A stretch of DNA of 64,000 nucleotides, from the NCBI GenBank assembly GCA_029721435.1, contig CM056586.1, positions 72,312,607 to 72,376,606 of the forward strand. The letters run 5' to 3'. Below, piece after piece: positions 1 to 10,770 of this stretch. The DNA is from Gymnothorax reevesii (lineage: Eukaryota; Chordata; Actinopteri; Anguilliformes; Muraenidae). Numbering within the stretch: the first letter of the stretch is position 1; every line of letters starts with the position of its first letter. The position numbers and the translations under genes were made by a program. The notes beneath the pieces were generated by a model. That model was not told the origin of the DNA. It did no database searches and worked only from the letters and a program-made list of their open reading frames with translations.

Positions 1-335
1 GAATGATTGAGTATGGGTCGCAATGCTTAGCGGTTGTAAAGACTGTGGAGCTCATGACATATTGAAGGAAAAAACGTCTGATTTTTTTGCAAAAATGTCC
101 AAAGGCACTTTTAAAATCACCGTGCAACTTTTCCTAAACCAATGCAACATTTTAGCAGGGTCAGGGAAAAGTGGTGAGCGAAGAAAAATGCCACCTGTTT
201 TAGACAATTCAAATGCACCCTATGACCCTGCGAGCTCTGAATTGCTGAATTTTGGTTTCATACGGAATGACTAAATTAAGTCATTGTCCTGCCTTATTAA
301 ATCTGGTCATTTTGAAAACCAGGGCAAGATTCTAC
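1..335. other. Unassigned AT-rich flank
   Basis: I see no gene, repeat boundary or recognisable element here. The 83-codon open frame starting at base 23 has no recognisable domain and is treated as chance. Confidence 0.5.
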
Positions 336-480
336 TCAAGCTCTAGCATAAGGTGTAGTATAGAGCAGGGCTTCTCATGACTTAGTCCTGAGGGACCACT
401 GTGTACGCTGGTTTTTGTGTGAACCACGATTACAATCCCTGAATTTCAAAAAGCATTAAGTTGTTAACTAGCTGCTTTTC
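336..480 (+). repeat. Decayed hAT-like MITE end
   Basis: This segment resembles the terminal inverted repeat of the better-preserved element at 15706-16414. Both share the order: a CAG-type end, a run ending in 'gacccactgtgta', 'gctgg.tttttgt', 'aaccac' and 'ttacaatc'. Only one end is visible, so this is a truncated, mutated copy. The assignment rests on similarity inside this window. Confidence 0.55.
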
Positions 481-865
481 TATACTTACAGTAAGCATTT
501 ACCCTTGAGAAACCTACAGGATGGTAGATGTCCAGACAGAGGGATGGTCTCCACTGGTCTAATGTTTCTGGCGTTCCTCACACAAACTTTAAAGTGCATC
601 TTGCTGACAGAAACAAATACACCAACCAGCATAACAAAGTAGACATAGTTTTGTTAAACTGCAAATTTCTGGTTGTGGTTGGCACTCAGTTTGAGATGCT
701 GGATGCTACTGACCACAATAACTGGAACTCTGGTTGACAACAGCTGACTGCTTTCTGCTCTGACTTGTTATTCAACAGAAAGACAGGGCTGTTAATACTA
801 TCAGCAACAAGTGCAGATATTTGATCAATCCACAAATTTTATTTATTTATTACAAATAAATCATG
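481..865. other. Unassigned sequence
   Basis: No gene or recognisable repeat is seen. The 69-codon open frame at 528-737 has no recognisable motif. Confidence 0.5.
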
Positions 866-2460
866 GACACCGTGTCCTCTGGTCTAAAGAATAGAGGGAC
901 CATCTGGCTTATTATCAGCATTCAAAAGCCAGCATCCATGATAATATGAGGGTGCGTTAGTGCACACGGAATGGGTAACTTGCACATTTGTGAAGACACC
1001 ATTAAAGGTCCTCTTTCAGGCTCATACCTGCTTTTCTTGCATGTGATTATATGTTAATGGTTCAATATCGAGGAAGTCACATGACACAGGTTTCCTCTAA
1101 AAATGGCAAATTAAGGAAATAACGGCAATTAAGCAATTGATTTGGGGATGCCCCTAAAAATTTCACCGGAAACGTTCGGTGATTGTGCAATTATGGTGAC
1201 ATCCCTGGCAGAAGCAGTACTGGAGACTGTCTGTGGAACTGGATTCAGTCTCAGCGGAACAACCGTTAAAACAGATTGATCTTTCAATGCCATCTCAAGC
1301 TAGTAGGGTCTGACGCTATTCACATTTTCATTGGAAGAAGCCAGTAGTATTGCTATGGCATCGTCGCTGGGCTGTGAGCTAGACAAAAAATCTCACATTT
1401 CATTTGTTTGAATGAATGTCATTGTCATTAATGAGTGTTAGAAATATATTCAAATTTCATTTGAAAGGTGGATTTGATCATTTTCTTAAACCAGAAAACA
1501 AAAAATAGAAAAACTTACCACCCTCTCCGCTGGGTCGAACAGCACTCTTATTGTCCATCCAATTTTGCTCACGTCAGTTTAACTTTGGCTGTGAAAGTTT
1601 TCCTACTTTTTCTTCTTTGGGAAAAACAAGACGAGTGACACCATCTTTTGATGTATTACTGCATCCACCAATAATGTACCTCATTGGTCTTGTTCACTTT
1701 GAAAGTTCTGCACACAGATCACAAACGTTTTGACACGGCAGAACACGGAAACACAAAACACATGAACAACAGAATGTAGGCGGGAAATACCAGCAAAATC
1801 GAGCTAAGCGCATGAGCCATCTTCCCCGATGATGTATAATTTATGCGACCTGATGTCAGCTTTTTGAAAGGGTGGGGCTTAAAAACTTAAAATAATTTAT
1901 CAAAAAATCAGTATTAAATGTAAACTGAAGCAAATTTTATGCAAAAATTCATTGCTTCGTAATGAATACATACAATAAAGAGGGACCTCAACGAAAGATA
2001 AAGGTTTTGGAGCAACGTAATACCACCATCAAAATGACTTTTTCAGGGAAAGCCTTGTTTATTTCAACAAGGCAATGCCAAACATCAAATTGTGCATATA
2101 ATACAACAAGATGGCTTTGAAAGAGTCTGGGCGCTACACTGGCCTGCTTGCAGTCCAGACCTATCACCCATTGAAGCCATCTAGACTGTTTCCAAACGCT
2201 TACAGTGCTGTTAAAAGAAGACGTGATGCAACTCAGTAGTAAACAGTGGCTCCAACTTTTTTTAAAAATGTTGTTGGCATCAAATTCAAAATGAGTACAT
2301 ATTTTTCAGAGAATAATAAAATTCTCAGTTTAAACATCTGATATGTTGTCCTTGAACTAATTTCAATTAAATGTTGGTTTTAAATGATTTGTTAATCATT
2401 GCATTCTGTTTTTATTTTCATTTCATAAGGCGGTCCAACTTTTTGGAAATGCATTTGTAT
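866..2460 (+). mobile_element. Tc1-type transposon relic, split by a ~1-kb insertion
   Basis: Two parts of one Tc1/mariner copy are recognisable: 866-1006, and about 1990-2460. The same sequence order recurs in the copy at 46148-47286. The second part includes the stretch encoding the 'QQDNAKPH'-type catalytic-Asp region in a broken frame, and ends in a decayed inverted terminus near 2450. No intact transposase frame survives. The left terminus is not seen. Confidence 0.75.
1007..1989. mobile_element. Unidentified insertion inside the Tc1 relic
   Basis: This block interrupts the Tc1 copy that resumes near 1990. Its ends are short imperfect inverted repeats: 'aggtcctcttt' at the left and 'aaagagggacct' at the right. 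That suggests a non-autonomous DNA transposon of roughly 980 bp. The longest internal frame (60 codons at 1551) has no recognisable domain. The family is unknown, and no clear target-site duplication was found. Confidence 0.45.
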
Positions 2461-3265
2461 TACTCTTCGTCAGTCCATGTCGTTATTTGGATTCTGACCT
2501 GGGCTTTTCAAACTCCAAATCCTTCGGCTTGTCAACAAATGCATAAGCACTGCTGTCCATCGTGGGTGGTTGGGGGGTTGGTTCAAAGCGCGACTTGAAT
2601 TCACATCAGTTGCGTCACAATTAGGAACTGCAGAGGGCGCAGTTTTGCAAAAAAAAAAAAAACAACAAACAAAGGTAAAAACGATTCCTTAAAATGAAAT
2701 TTTAAGTTTATTACAAAAGTTTTAACACTTTTTCTCTTTTTTAAAAAAAAAATCATATTTTATTGCATTTCCAGTCAAGAGTGCTAATCATTAGCTCTCA
2801 AAGTTTGGAATCACATTTTAAGTTATTTCTGCTATTTTTCACAAAAGTGTTTGCATAATTTCATTGTAAATTACATGAAGCAAATACTAAAATGTAATTT
2901 AAGATGTTACATGAGGCAAACGCCAAAATGTGTGGTATTTGAGGGCAAAAAACTGCAATTTCAGACATTTTTGATATAAACGTTATCAAGGTGTCATTCT
3001 TAAACATGGACTGCAGTATCTGTCCTTGAAATTGGGCTCAGCTCACAAACTTTATAGTTTGAGCAGGTCCTTCGCCATTTTATTTTCTGTACAGAGAATC
3101 TGTGCAAAGTTTGGATTTAAGTTTTGGGTTGTCATGATACAGAGTTTATTCAGTTTAATCAGTGAGAAAATCACGGGGTTCCTGATTTTATGGCTGTAGT
3201 TTATCGCAATTTCTTTCTTTCTCATGTCCACCAGAGTTAACACAACTGCAGCAGAACTTGCTGCT
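2461..3265. other. AT-rich sequence without genes
   Basis: The block contains a poly(A) run near 2648-2662 and a poly(T)/poly(A) stretch near 2730-2753. Nothing coding is recognisable. The poly(A) run could be the tail of an old retroposed fragment, but no body was identified. Confidence 0.4.
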
Positions 3266-3480
3266 GTTTGACACCTTTTAGCCTACTTCACAACCTCAAT
3301 TAGGCTGGTTCACCAGCTCAATCAGGATTGTCCAGACTAAAGCAGCACCCAATTTGATCAAGCTGGTACACGAAATTTGCCCAAGGGGTGAATCAGCCTG
3401 GTACATCCAACCGAACCAGGCTGAATAATTCTAACTGGTCTTGACACACCTGAGCAAGCAGGGCAGCACTATTGTTTGGG
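3266..3480. repeat. Degenerate short repeat with 'agctggt/aggctggt' motifs
   Basis: The motif 'gctggt' and its reverse recur (3304, 3312, 3364, 3399 region) on both strands. This resembles the fish MITE-like repeats built of GCTGGT/ACCAGC words. Boundaries are not definable by eye. Confidence 0.35.
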
Positions 3481-4385
3481 ATCAATGTGAGCACCCGCTC
3501 AACATAACTGATGAATATACTCACCTATATTTTGTGTTATGTTTTCATTGTCATCCTACGCGCGTTTTACAGAATGTTTCCCACAGTCGAAACAGATGCA
3601 GGCTAAGCACAAATCACAAGCCATCATCATTTGCAAAAATCTGGTAGACATACTGTATATATCTGTTGTAATTTTCAGGTATATCCACAAGAGGACACTA
3701 TTACATTATTCTTTCTTTTTAAATGACCCACTGGCTGTTATACGTGGACCATGTACAATTGTATTATTAGAACTTTTAAAAAATGCATTTATGTATTATT
3801 AATCTGGGCATTAACAAGTGAATGAAAGTCAGCACACGAGGATGATCTCCTTCCTGAGAGAATGTCGCTTCATGGCAATTCCACCCGCCGCAATGTATGA
3901 TGAAATTCGTGTTTGCTCACATTCCTCGTTAATAATTACTGTTGAGTCGGAGACGACGTGAAAGGCCACGCTCGAATGATAATAAAAAAAATGACAAAAT
4001 TCAGAGAGAGTATTTCATGGACATGTGCACGCGTGCTGAGGTATTGCAGTTAAACTCTCGCCATTTTACTGTCGTCCGCCTCCGCCTCAATGGAATAAAC
4101 TCCTCGCAAAGCAAACAAAACGGGCAAGTTTATTGTGCCACTCCGAGGGGGGGGTGAAGTAGGCCTTGCGTCGAATCCAATGTAAAACATTCCATGGATA
4201 ATGAACAAGGCCAATCGTTTCTATTGCACTATGAATAATTTCCATCCGTAACGTCCAAGGGTCCGTCAAATATGGTTTTTAGCTCGCAAGCAGCCTGGAG
4301 CATGTAGCTACGAATCCAATATGTTTTTTGTAAGTACCTAGTATATTCATTTCGTCTGTTGAAAGCCGGGTCTTCAAAACGGTCC
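3481..4385. other. Unassigned sequence
   Basis: No gene or clear repeat is seen. Short open frames in both orientations show no domain. The stretch 3900-4270 looks less AT-rich than its surroundings and is not obviously repetitive. Confidence 0.4.
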
Positions 4386-4689
4386 GATGATTTTTTTTTT
4401 TATTTGGGATCATCAAGTTAATGCCCGAGCAAAAAAATTTTTTTTGATCAAATCGTTTGTTTTGACTTGGCAGCCATTTTTATGTCAAAAATGGCCATTT
4501 TTGTCACTTAGGTGCAATTTTCTCAAAAACTGTCTGATGAATTTTTTTAACGTGGTAATGGAATCAGTATCATGACCTGCTTCAACGGTGTAAATGGCGT
4601 TTTGATTGAATCGCTCCTTCATAGCGCCACCTAGGCAACGTGTCTTGACTTCATCATTTTTTGGGGTGTTTTGTGCTATAACTCTCTGA

Positions 4690-5395
4690 ATATAGCATTT
4701 AGAGCTTAGGTATGTATGAGGCACCTCTTGGGAATCATGTATGCCAAGAATTCTCAGTTTTTCGAATTTGACCTTGAGCCCCAAGGTGAGGGTCAAATGG
4801 AAAAAATGTGTTATAACAGCTTAATGTGGTATCTAGAGCTTAGGTATGTGTGAGCCACCAATAGGGAATGATGTAAGCCAAACATTCTCTCCAAGTTGAA
4901 TATGACATTGGGCATCAAGATCAAATGGAAAGAATTGCTGTAAGTTACTGAATAAGGCAGTTAGAGCTCAGGTATGTTTGGGGCATCTATAGGAAACCAT
5001 TGAAGCTGAAAATTCTCAGTCAGTCAAATTTGATGTTGGGCCTTAAGCTGAAGGTTATATGACAAAAATGGCCCATATTTGTTTAAAATTGTTCTTAGAG
5101 CTTCGGTATGTATTGGGCATTAACAGCAAATCACGTATGCTGGTTGTTTTCGACATTGGATTTGACCAGGGCATCAAGGTCCAGGTAATGACAAAACGGC
5201 CTAAAAGTCCTTAAATGATGGCTTTAGATCTTCAGTATGTATTGGATACTAATGACAAACCATGTATGCTGACCAAACACACCATATTGGATTTGACTTT
5301 GGTCTTCAAGGTCAAGGTCATGTCACAAAATCAATCTATTTATTTCCTCGTTTAATAATGTCTTTAGACATTAGTATGTATTAGGCACTGACCAG
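4690..5395 (+). repeat. Diverged tandem array, unit about 125-135 bp
   Basis: The marker phrase 't(t/c)agagct(t/c)aggtatgt' or a decayed form starts near 4699, 4834, 4960, 5097, 5223 and 5349, giving about six units. Units also share 'atgtatgc' and 'gggcatcaaggtca' type phrases. The units have diverged strongly, so the array is old. Two stretches carry TCAAGGTCA-type sites: 4769-4777 on the minus strand, and a direct double site at 5306-5320. The flank 4390-4690 is similar in style but not clearly periodic. Confidence 0.7.
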
Positions 5396-5492
5396 ATGAA
5401 ACAGTTCTCTTCTTTCGCAGAGAAGAATTGATTTAAAGAACCGTGAATTGATTTGCAGTGGTACGGGACCATTTGCCATCACCGCCAAAATT

Positions 5493-5526
5493 CGCGAAAA
5501 AATTAAACAGGTTTAATTTTTTCACG
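5493..5526. repeat. Short perfect hairpin
   Basis: Bases 5496-5508 and 5511-5523 are perfect 13-bp inverted repeats around a 2-base centre. Two further pairs (5493/5526 and 5494/5525) extend the stem after one mismatch. The hairpin lies just outside the tandem array and may mark a decayed transposon end. Confidence 0.6.
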
Positions 5527-5780
5527 GATGTTCGAGCTGGACATCCTGTTGAATCGGCGGACTGATGCTAGTTACTTTTCTCTTGTTGGAGCTGCAACTA
5601 CCAGCAACCCTCAGGGCCCTTGGGCCCTGTTTAAAAGAAGCTGGAAATCTGATAGCATGTTTCAGAACTTTGGTGTGCTGACGAATGGTGATACAGTGAT
5701 GTATTGGAATAAGGACGTTTCTGTGCCACATGTCACTGGTAGTAGGCCCGAGTATTTTAATTATTGTGACAATAACACCA

Positions 5781-5811
5781 CGCGTGTGTGTGTGTGTGCA
5801 TGGGTGTGTGC

Positions 5812-5859
<48 letters not shown>

Positions 5860-5870
5860 GAGTGTGTGCA
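5781..5870 (+). repeat. (TG)n / (CG)n microsatellite
   Basis: TG runs flank an alternating CG run at about 5810-5826, followed by a further TG run to about 5855. All of it is alternating purine-pyrimidine sequence, the type that most readily adopts Z-DNA. The overlapping open frames here (5528-5945) are low-complexity by-products. Confidence 0.9.
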
Positions 5871-6040
5871 CGTTTTCGCCTTACTACTCAATCAATGATA
5901 AGGACATTTTGTAGTCCCGAGCGTATCGAAGCTACCCATCTCTGATCAAGAGGAAGAGGAGATACACCTGCCTCTCTTTTCAAATACTTCTAAAAGACTT
6001 TAGAAACTAGGCTTATGCCGTCGGAGGCGACGGCTGGGGG

Positions 6041-6843
6041 TATATCCCCGAACGCCCCCAATCCTCCAATTCCCCAATCCTTGAATAGACCTTGAATAGA
6101 CTTTCATTTGAACTTAATTTCAATTCAATCGGTCAAATGGTTCTGAAGATATGGCCAAAATGGTAATTTTCCATCACAAAGCGCCACCTGGTGGCAAAAT
6201 ATTGAACCATACAGGTATGATGTCATCATGTGACACTTTGTGAGGTCATGACCTTGCAGTTGCACGTAGTTTCATGTCAATTGGAGAAATAGTTCCAAAG
6301 ATATAGAAAAAATGGTAAATTTTGTGTGACAAAGCTCCACTTTGTGTCAAAATTTTGAACCAAACAGGTATAATGTCGTATAACATCGTGGGACACATCC
6401 TCAGGTCACGACCTTTCATTTGCACTTGATTTGAGGTCAATCGGACATATATTTCCAGAAATATGATAAAAACAGTGATTTTTTCAGTTTTTGGCCCCTG
6501 GTGGCCAATCTAGAAATTTGAAATCCTCCAAAATCGAATCAGTTCTTCCTCTTTTTATGATACTTACTTATATGCAAAACTTGGAATTTCTAATTGAAAT
6601 ATTACTGCAGTTATCGCGTTAACATGTAAATCAGTTTTTGGCCCCTGCTGGCCAATCTAGACATCGTAAATTGTCCAAAATCCTCTTTATGATACTTACT
6701 TATGTGCAAAATTTGGAATTTGCAATTGAAATATTACTGAAGTTATCGCGTTAACACATAGTGTGGTGGCAGCGGCGGCGGCGGTGGCGGTCGGACCAAA
6801 AACATAATATCCCCCGGAACGCCGTTCGGCGTTCGGGGATATA
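6041..6843. mobile_element. Element with perfect 16-bp inverted ends enclosing ~150-bp tandem units
   Basis: Bases 6041-6056 (TATATCCCCGAACGCC) are the exact reverse complement of 6828-6843. Inside are about two and a half units of one repeat, starting at 'caatcgg/caattgg' near 6126, 6278 and 6438 (periods 152 and 160). They are followed by two copies of a second repeat starting at 6485 and 6632 (period 147). Units of the first repeat carry AGGTCATGACCT at 6243-6254 and AGGTCACGACCT at 6403-6414. No coding capacity is apparent. The right end also contains a CG-rich palindrome. This is probably a non-autonomous element; the family is not identified. Confidence 0.65.
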
Positions 6844-7119
6844 ATGATTTTTCAAAAACATTTTGAAAAAAACCTTTTATGATATAAGTGTTAAAGAGAT
6901 TCATGAACTTCATAAACTGACCTGAAAGACTGATGGTGGTCAGTAATGTTGGCCTCCAGCTCATCCCTGAGGGGAAGCTACAGGTCTCTGTATCAATCTC
7001 TCCCATTGGGAAGCAAGCGGCAAATTTCCAGGGGAGGATTTTCAATGCACAAACATTATGAATGCATGTATTTTGATGTTTGATCTTTTTTTTTGATGAT
7101 TCATGAGTGAAGGTGATTG
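6844..7119. other. Unassigned spacer
   Basis: Nothing recognisable lies between the TIR element and the Tc1 copy. The reverse-strand frame at 6743-7045 reads across the element boundary and a low-complexity Pro run, so it is rejected as a gene. Confidence 0.5.
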
Positions 7120-7584
7120 TACAGTTCTGTGAAGAAGTATTTTCCCCCTTCCTGATTTCTTACTTTTTTGTATATTTTTCATGTTTCATGTTTCAGATCA
7201 TCAAACAAATTTTAAAATAAGAAATAGATAACCCGAGTAAATACAAAATGTATTTTTTAATATATTTTTTTTAATGATTATTTCATTTATTAAGGGAAAA
7301 AAGCTATCGAAACCTACCTGGCCCTGTGTGAAAAAGTAATTGCCCCCCCTTGTTAAATCATAAATTAACTGTGATTAACCACATTATTGAGTACAGTTTC
7401 ATTAGCCACACCTAGGCCTGAGTACTGCCAGACCAGTTGAATCAAGAAATCACTTCAATAGAACCTGACTGACAAAGTGAAGTAAGCTGAAAGATCTCAA
7501 AAAGCAACATGTCATGCCACGCACTAAATGAATTCAAGAACAGATGAGAAACAAAGAAATTGACATCTATCAGTCTGGAAAGAG

Positions 7585-8299
7585 TTGCAAAGCTTAGCTT
7601 TTGGACTTCAGCGAACCACCGTGAGAGCCATTATCCACAAATGGAGAAAACTTGGAACAGTGGTGAACCTTCCCAGGAGTGGCCGGCCTAACAAAATTAC
7701 TCCAAGGGCACATCAAATACTCATCCAGGAGGTCACAAAAGAACCCAGAACTGCTGGCCAAAAAGAATACAAAGGCTCATCTCACATTTGCCAAAATATA
7801 TCTTGATGATCCCCAAGACTTTTGGGAAAATATTCTGTGGACTGAAAAGACAAAAGTTTAACTTTTTTGAAGGTGTGTGTCCCGTTACATCTGGCATAAA
7901 ACTAACACAGCATTTCATAAGAAGAACATCGTACCAAAAGTCAAACATGGTGGTGGTAGTGTGATGGTTTTGGGCTGCTTTGCTGCTTCAGGACCTGGAC
8001 AACTTGTCGTAATTGATGGAACTATGAATTCTGCTCTCTACCGGAAAATCCTGAAGGAGAATGTTGAACGATCAGTTTGTGACCTCAAGCTCAAGCGCAC
8101 TTGGGTTATGCAGCAGGACAATGATCCGAAATGCACCAGCAAGTCCACCTCTGAATGGTTTAAAAAAAAAAACAAAATGAAGATTTTGGATTGGCCTAGT
8201 CAAAGTACGGACTTAAATCCGCTTGACATGCAACTGCATGACCTTAACCAGGCTGTTCAGGCTGTCAAAAACCCCCCCAGTCTGGCTGAATTAAAATAA
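7585..8299 (+). pseudogene. Tc1-type transposase pseudogene
   Basis: The first part (7585-7806) encodes a helix-turn-helix DNA-binding segment ending near 'GRPNKITPRAHQ'. A mid-protein stretch appears deleted after it. A second segment (7877-8299) carries the catalytic core, with 'GGGSVMVLGCFAASGPG', 'VMQQDNDPKCTSKST' and 'STDLNPLDM'. The first acidic motif reads WTEKTKV where the family has WTDETK, and the third acidic residue is Asp in LNPLDM rather than the expected Glu. With frame breaks as well, the protein cannot be functional. Confidence 0.85.
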
Positions 8300-8462
8300 T
8301 TCTGCAAAGAAGAGTGGGCTAAAATTCTTCCACAGTGATGTAAAAGACTCATTGCCAGTTATTGCAAACATTTGATTGCAGTTGTTGTCGCCGAGGGTGG
8401 CACAACCAGTTATGAGGATTTAGGGGGCAATTACTTTTTTCACATTGGGCCATGTAGGTTGG

Positions 8463-8539
8463 ATACCTGAGCTCTAACTGCCTTATTCAGTAACTTATAG
8501 CAATTCTTTCCATTTGATCTTGATGCCCAATGTTGGATA
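8463..8539 (-). repeat. Inverted 70-nt copy of a tandem-array unit inside the Tc1 element
   Basis: Bases 8463-8532 are the reverse complement of 4906-4975 with a single mismatch. The insert is flanked by direct repeats of TTGGATA at 8459-8465 and 8533-8539. Other copies of this Tc1 family have no such insert at the equivalent point ('ggtt.ggata' followed directly by 'acttttt'). Source and copy are about 3.5 kb apart and in opposite orientation. Confidence 0.85.
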
Positions 8540-8693
8540 ACTTTTCCCCTTAACAAATTAAATCATCATTTAAAAATTGCACTTTGTATTTACTCGGGTT
8601 GTCTTTGTCTGTTATTAAAATTTGTTTGATGATGTGACAGATATGCAAAAAATAAGAAATCAGGAAGGGGGCAAATACTTTTTCACGGCACTG

Positions 8694-9165
8694 GATTTAT
8701 TGCATTTATTCCAGAGGCAATGAAACATTTTCCTGTCCATATTTCCTTGCTTTTAATTCTTTCAAATATGGTCAGTGAGGTAAGGTGTTAGAGTGTGAGA
8801 ACATTCCTGTTCCACTTGGTTATCGTGTTCTTATCCAGTGTGATCAGAGCAGTCCTGGAGTGTCAGTAAGCAAACCGCCTCGTCCCAGAGGTTGTTCAGT
8901 GCCTTTTGGTCACAACCCTGTCACCCTCCTGGCGTATGGGATCCAGCCCAGGTGGGGGTGAGCCCTCGCTACAAACTATGAAAGACCTGCAGTGATTTCT
9001 TGAGTTTGCCCATTTCTACGACTAATTTATTCTGTGCTCGACGTGATTGATGCCACTTATGTTATTTTCTTAAAGTCAGAAAATAATGTCAATGTTCATG
9101 TCACAGAAGTTTTTTTATAAAAACAAAAACTGCTGTAACATGTTGGATTAGCTCATTAAGATTAG
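8694..9165. other. Unassigned spacer
   Basis: No gene or repeat is recognised between the two Tc1 copies. Confidence 0.5.
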
Positions 9166-9920
9166 CGGTGCTGTGATAAAATATTCACCCTCCTCCCGAT
9201 TCCTTCTGTTTTTGCATGTTTTTCACACTTAAATGTTTCAGGTCCTCAAGCTAATTATAATTTACAACAAAGATAACCTGACTAAACACAGCAGTGATGG
9301 ACCTCCCCTGGAGCTGCAGGCCGACCAAAAGTCCGCCAAAGGGCGTTGACGACTCATACAGGAGGCAGACATGCACCTGCAGAATTTCAGGCCTAATTGG
9401 CCCTCAGTTGAAGTCTGTGATCACAGTTCCGCAAGAAGAAAGAGACTGGGAAAAATAGCATCCATGCTGCTTGGCCAAATCCAATGCTGACTAAAAAGAA
9501 CGCCATTGCTCATCTCACATTTACCAAGAAAACATCTTCATGACCCCCAGGACTCTTGCGATAACATTCTGTGGACTCAAAAGCAGAATATTTTGGAAGA
9601 CGTGGATCCTATGATATCTGGCGTAAAGCTGACACAGCATTCCACAATAAAAATATTATCGCAGCAGTCAAACATAGTGGTGTGGATGTGATGGTCCATC
9701 AGGCCCTGGGCCACTTGCCAGTATTTATGGAACCATGAATTCTGTTCTCTACCAGAAAATCCTCAGGGGGAATATCTGGCCATCAGTTTGTGACCTTATG
9801 TTCAACCGTAGTTAGTTTATGCTGCAAGACAATGATCCACAGCACACAAGCAAGTCCCCATCTGACTGGCTCAAAAGAGACAGAATCATCAGTTTGGAGT
9901 GGCCTTGTCAAAGTCCTTTG
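9166..9920 (+). mobile_element. Decayed Tc1 relic
   Basis: The left end near 9183 ('cctcctcccgattccttct') resembles the terminus of the 7122-8693 family. Downstream text follows the same order, including 'accaaaaacatcttcatgaccc', 'ctgtggact' and 'caagacaatgatcca'. A large part of the N-terminal coding region is missing and frames are broken. The right end is absent; the copy fades near 9920. Confidence 0.75.
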
Positions 9921-10770
9921 AAGAGTAATTATGAATTTCATGATCATAAAGGTTACGAGAATCTCTGAAGATGATGATATCCTTCTAAACTAGAAGATAT
10001 AGTCCGACTGGTGCCTTAAGGGAATAAAGCACAACAATCCAGCAACTCTGTGTGACATAAAGTTAAGTTACAGTATATACCCCACGGGGCGCAGGGCACA
10101 CGAATGGATCACACCTGGAGATGAGAGGTATGCAAGATGCCAAACCAGTTTAAGAAGACAGAACCTCTAAAAGACTCGCAGGAAAGGCGGAGACAATGAG
10201 ACCAAAGGGTTGTGACACAATTACACAAATGAGTCTGATTGAAGAGGTGAGTATCACTCCAGCAGCACATGAATAAGGTGAAGATGATGAAGAGGGCATT
10301 GGTGGTGGTTCATCTGCAGCTCCAGTGTGTGCACAGGCTTGGGCGAGTTAGACTGGGCTTAAGCAGTCCTGCGACGAACTGACAGGAGAGGGATGGAGCC
10401 CCTGGCGAAGAAACAAAGGGAGGAGGAGGAGGGACGCTGTGGACATCCGCAGACGGTCAGATGTACTCCCATCGCCCGACTTCATCGTGGATTACCAAGT
10501 GGTTGCAGTTGCTGACCAATGATGGAAGGTGTATCTTTAGCTCATCTGTCTTCCTCTTTGCGTCAGCTGCTTGCGTAGTGAACTGAGCTGCTCACTGGAT
10601 GTGGACCCAGAGATTTTCCCAGAGTTTTGACTGTGTTTTTGGAAAAGTTGATCACCTGGGAGGGGAGAAGGGTGAGGGGGCACACAGCCCCTGATATAGT
10701 AATAACAGATCAATGAAGCAAGAAACAGGGTTTTGTATTTGTGTGAGTGCACAAGGATGTTTGCGAATTC
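9921..10770. other. Unassigned sequence
   Basis: No gene is recognised. The AAG/GA-rich stretch near 10265-10440 is low-complexity. Confidence 0.4.

Larger units (their letters stand above)
7122..8693 (+). mobile_element. Near full-length Tc1/mariner transposon, defective
   Basis: Inverted ends match: 7122-7165 reads CAGTTCTGTGAAG... followed by a CCCCCTTCCTGATTTCTTA block, and 8650-8693 is its near reverse complement ending in CACTG. A TA dinucleotide precedes the left end, as expected for Tc1 insertion. Total length (~1.57 kb) fits the family. Transposase relics lie on the + strand. The same family occurs at 9166, 27281, 44226 (reverse) and 57648 (reverse). Confidence 0.9.

Noticed and set aside
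5528..5945. 128-codon frame with Cys/Val/Arg run
   Set aside because: Half of it is the TG/CG microsatellite. The rest shows no domain.
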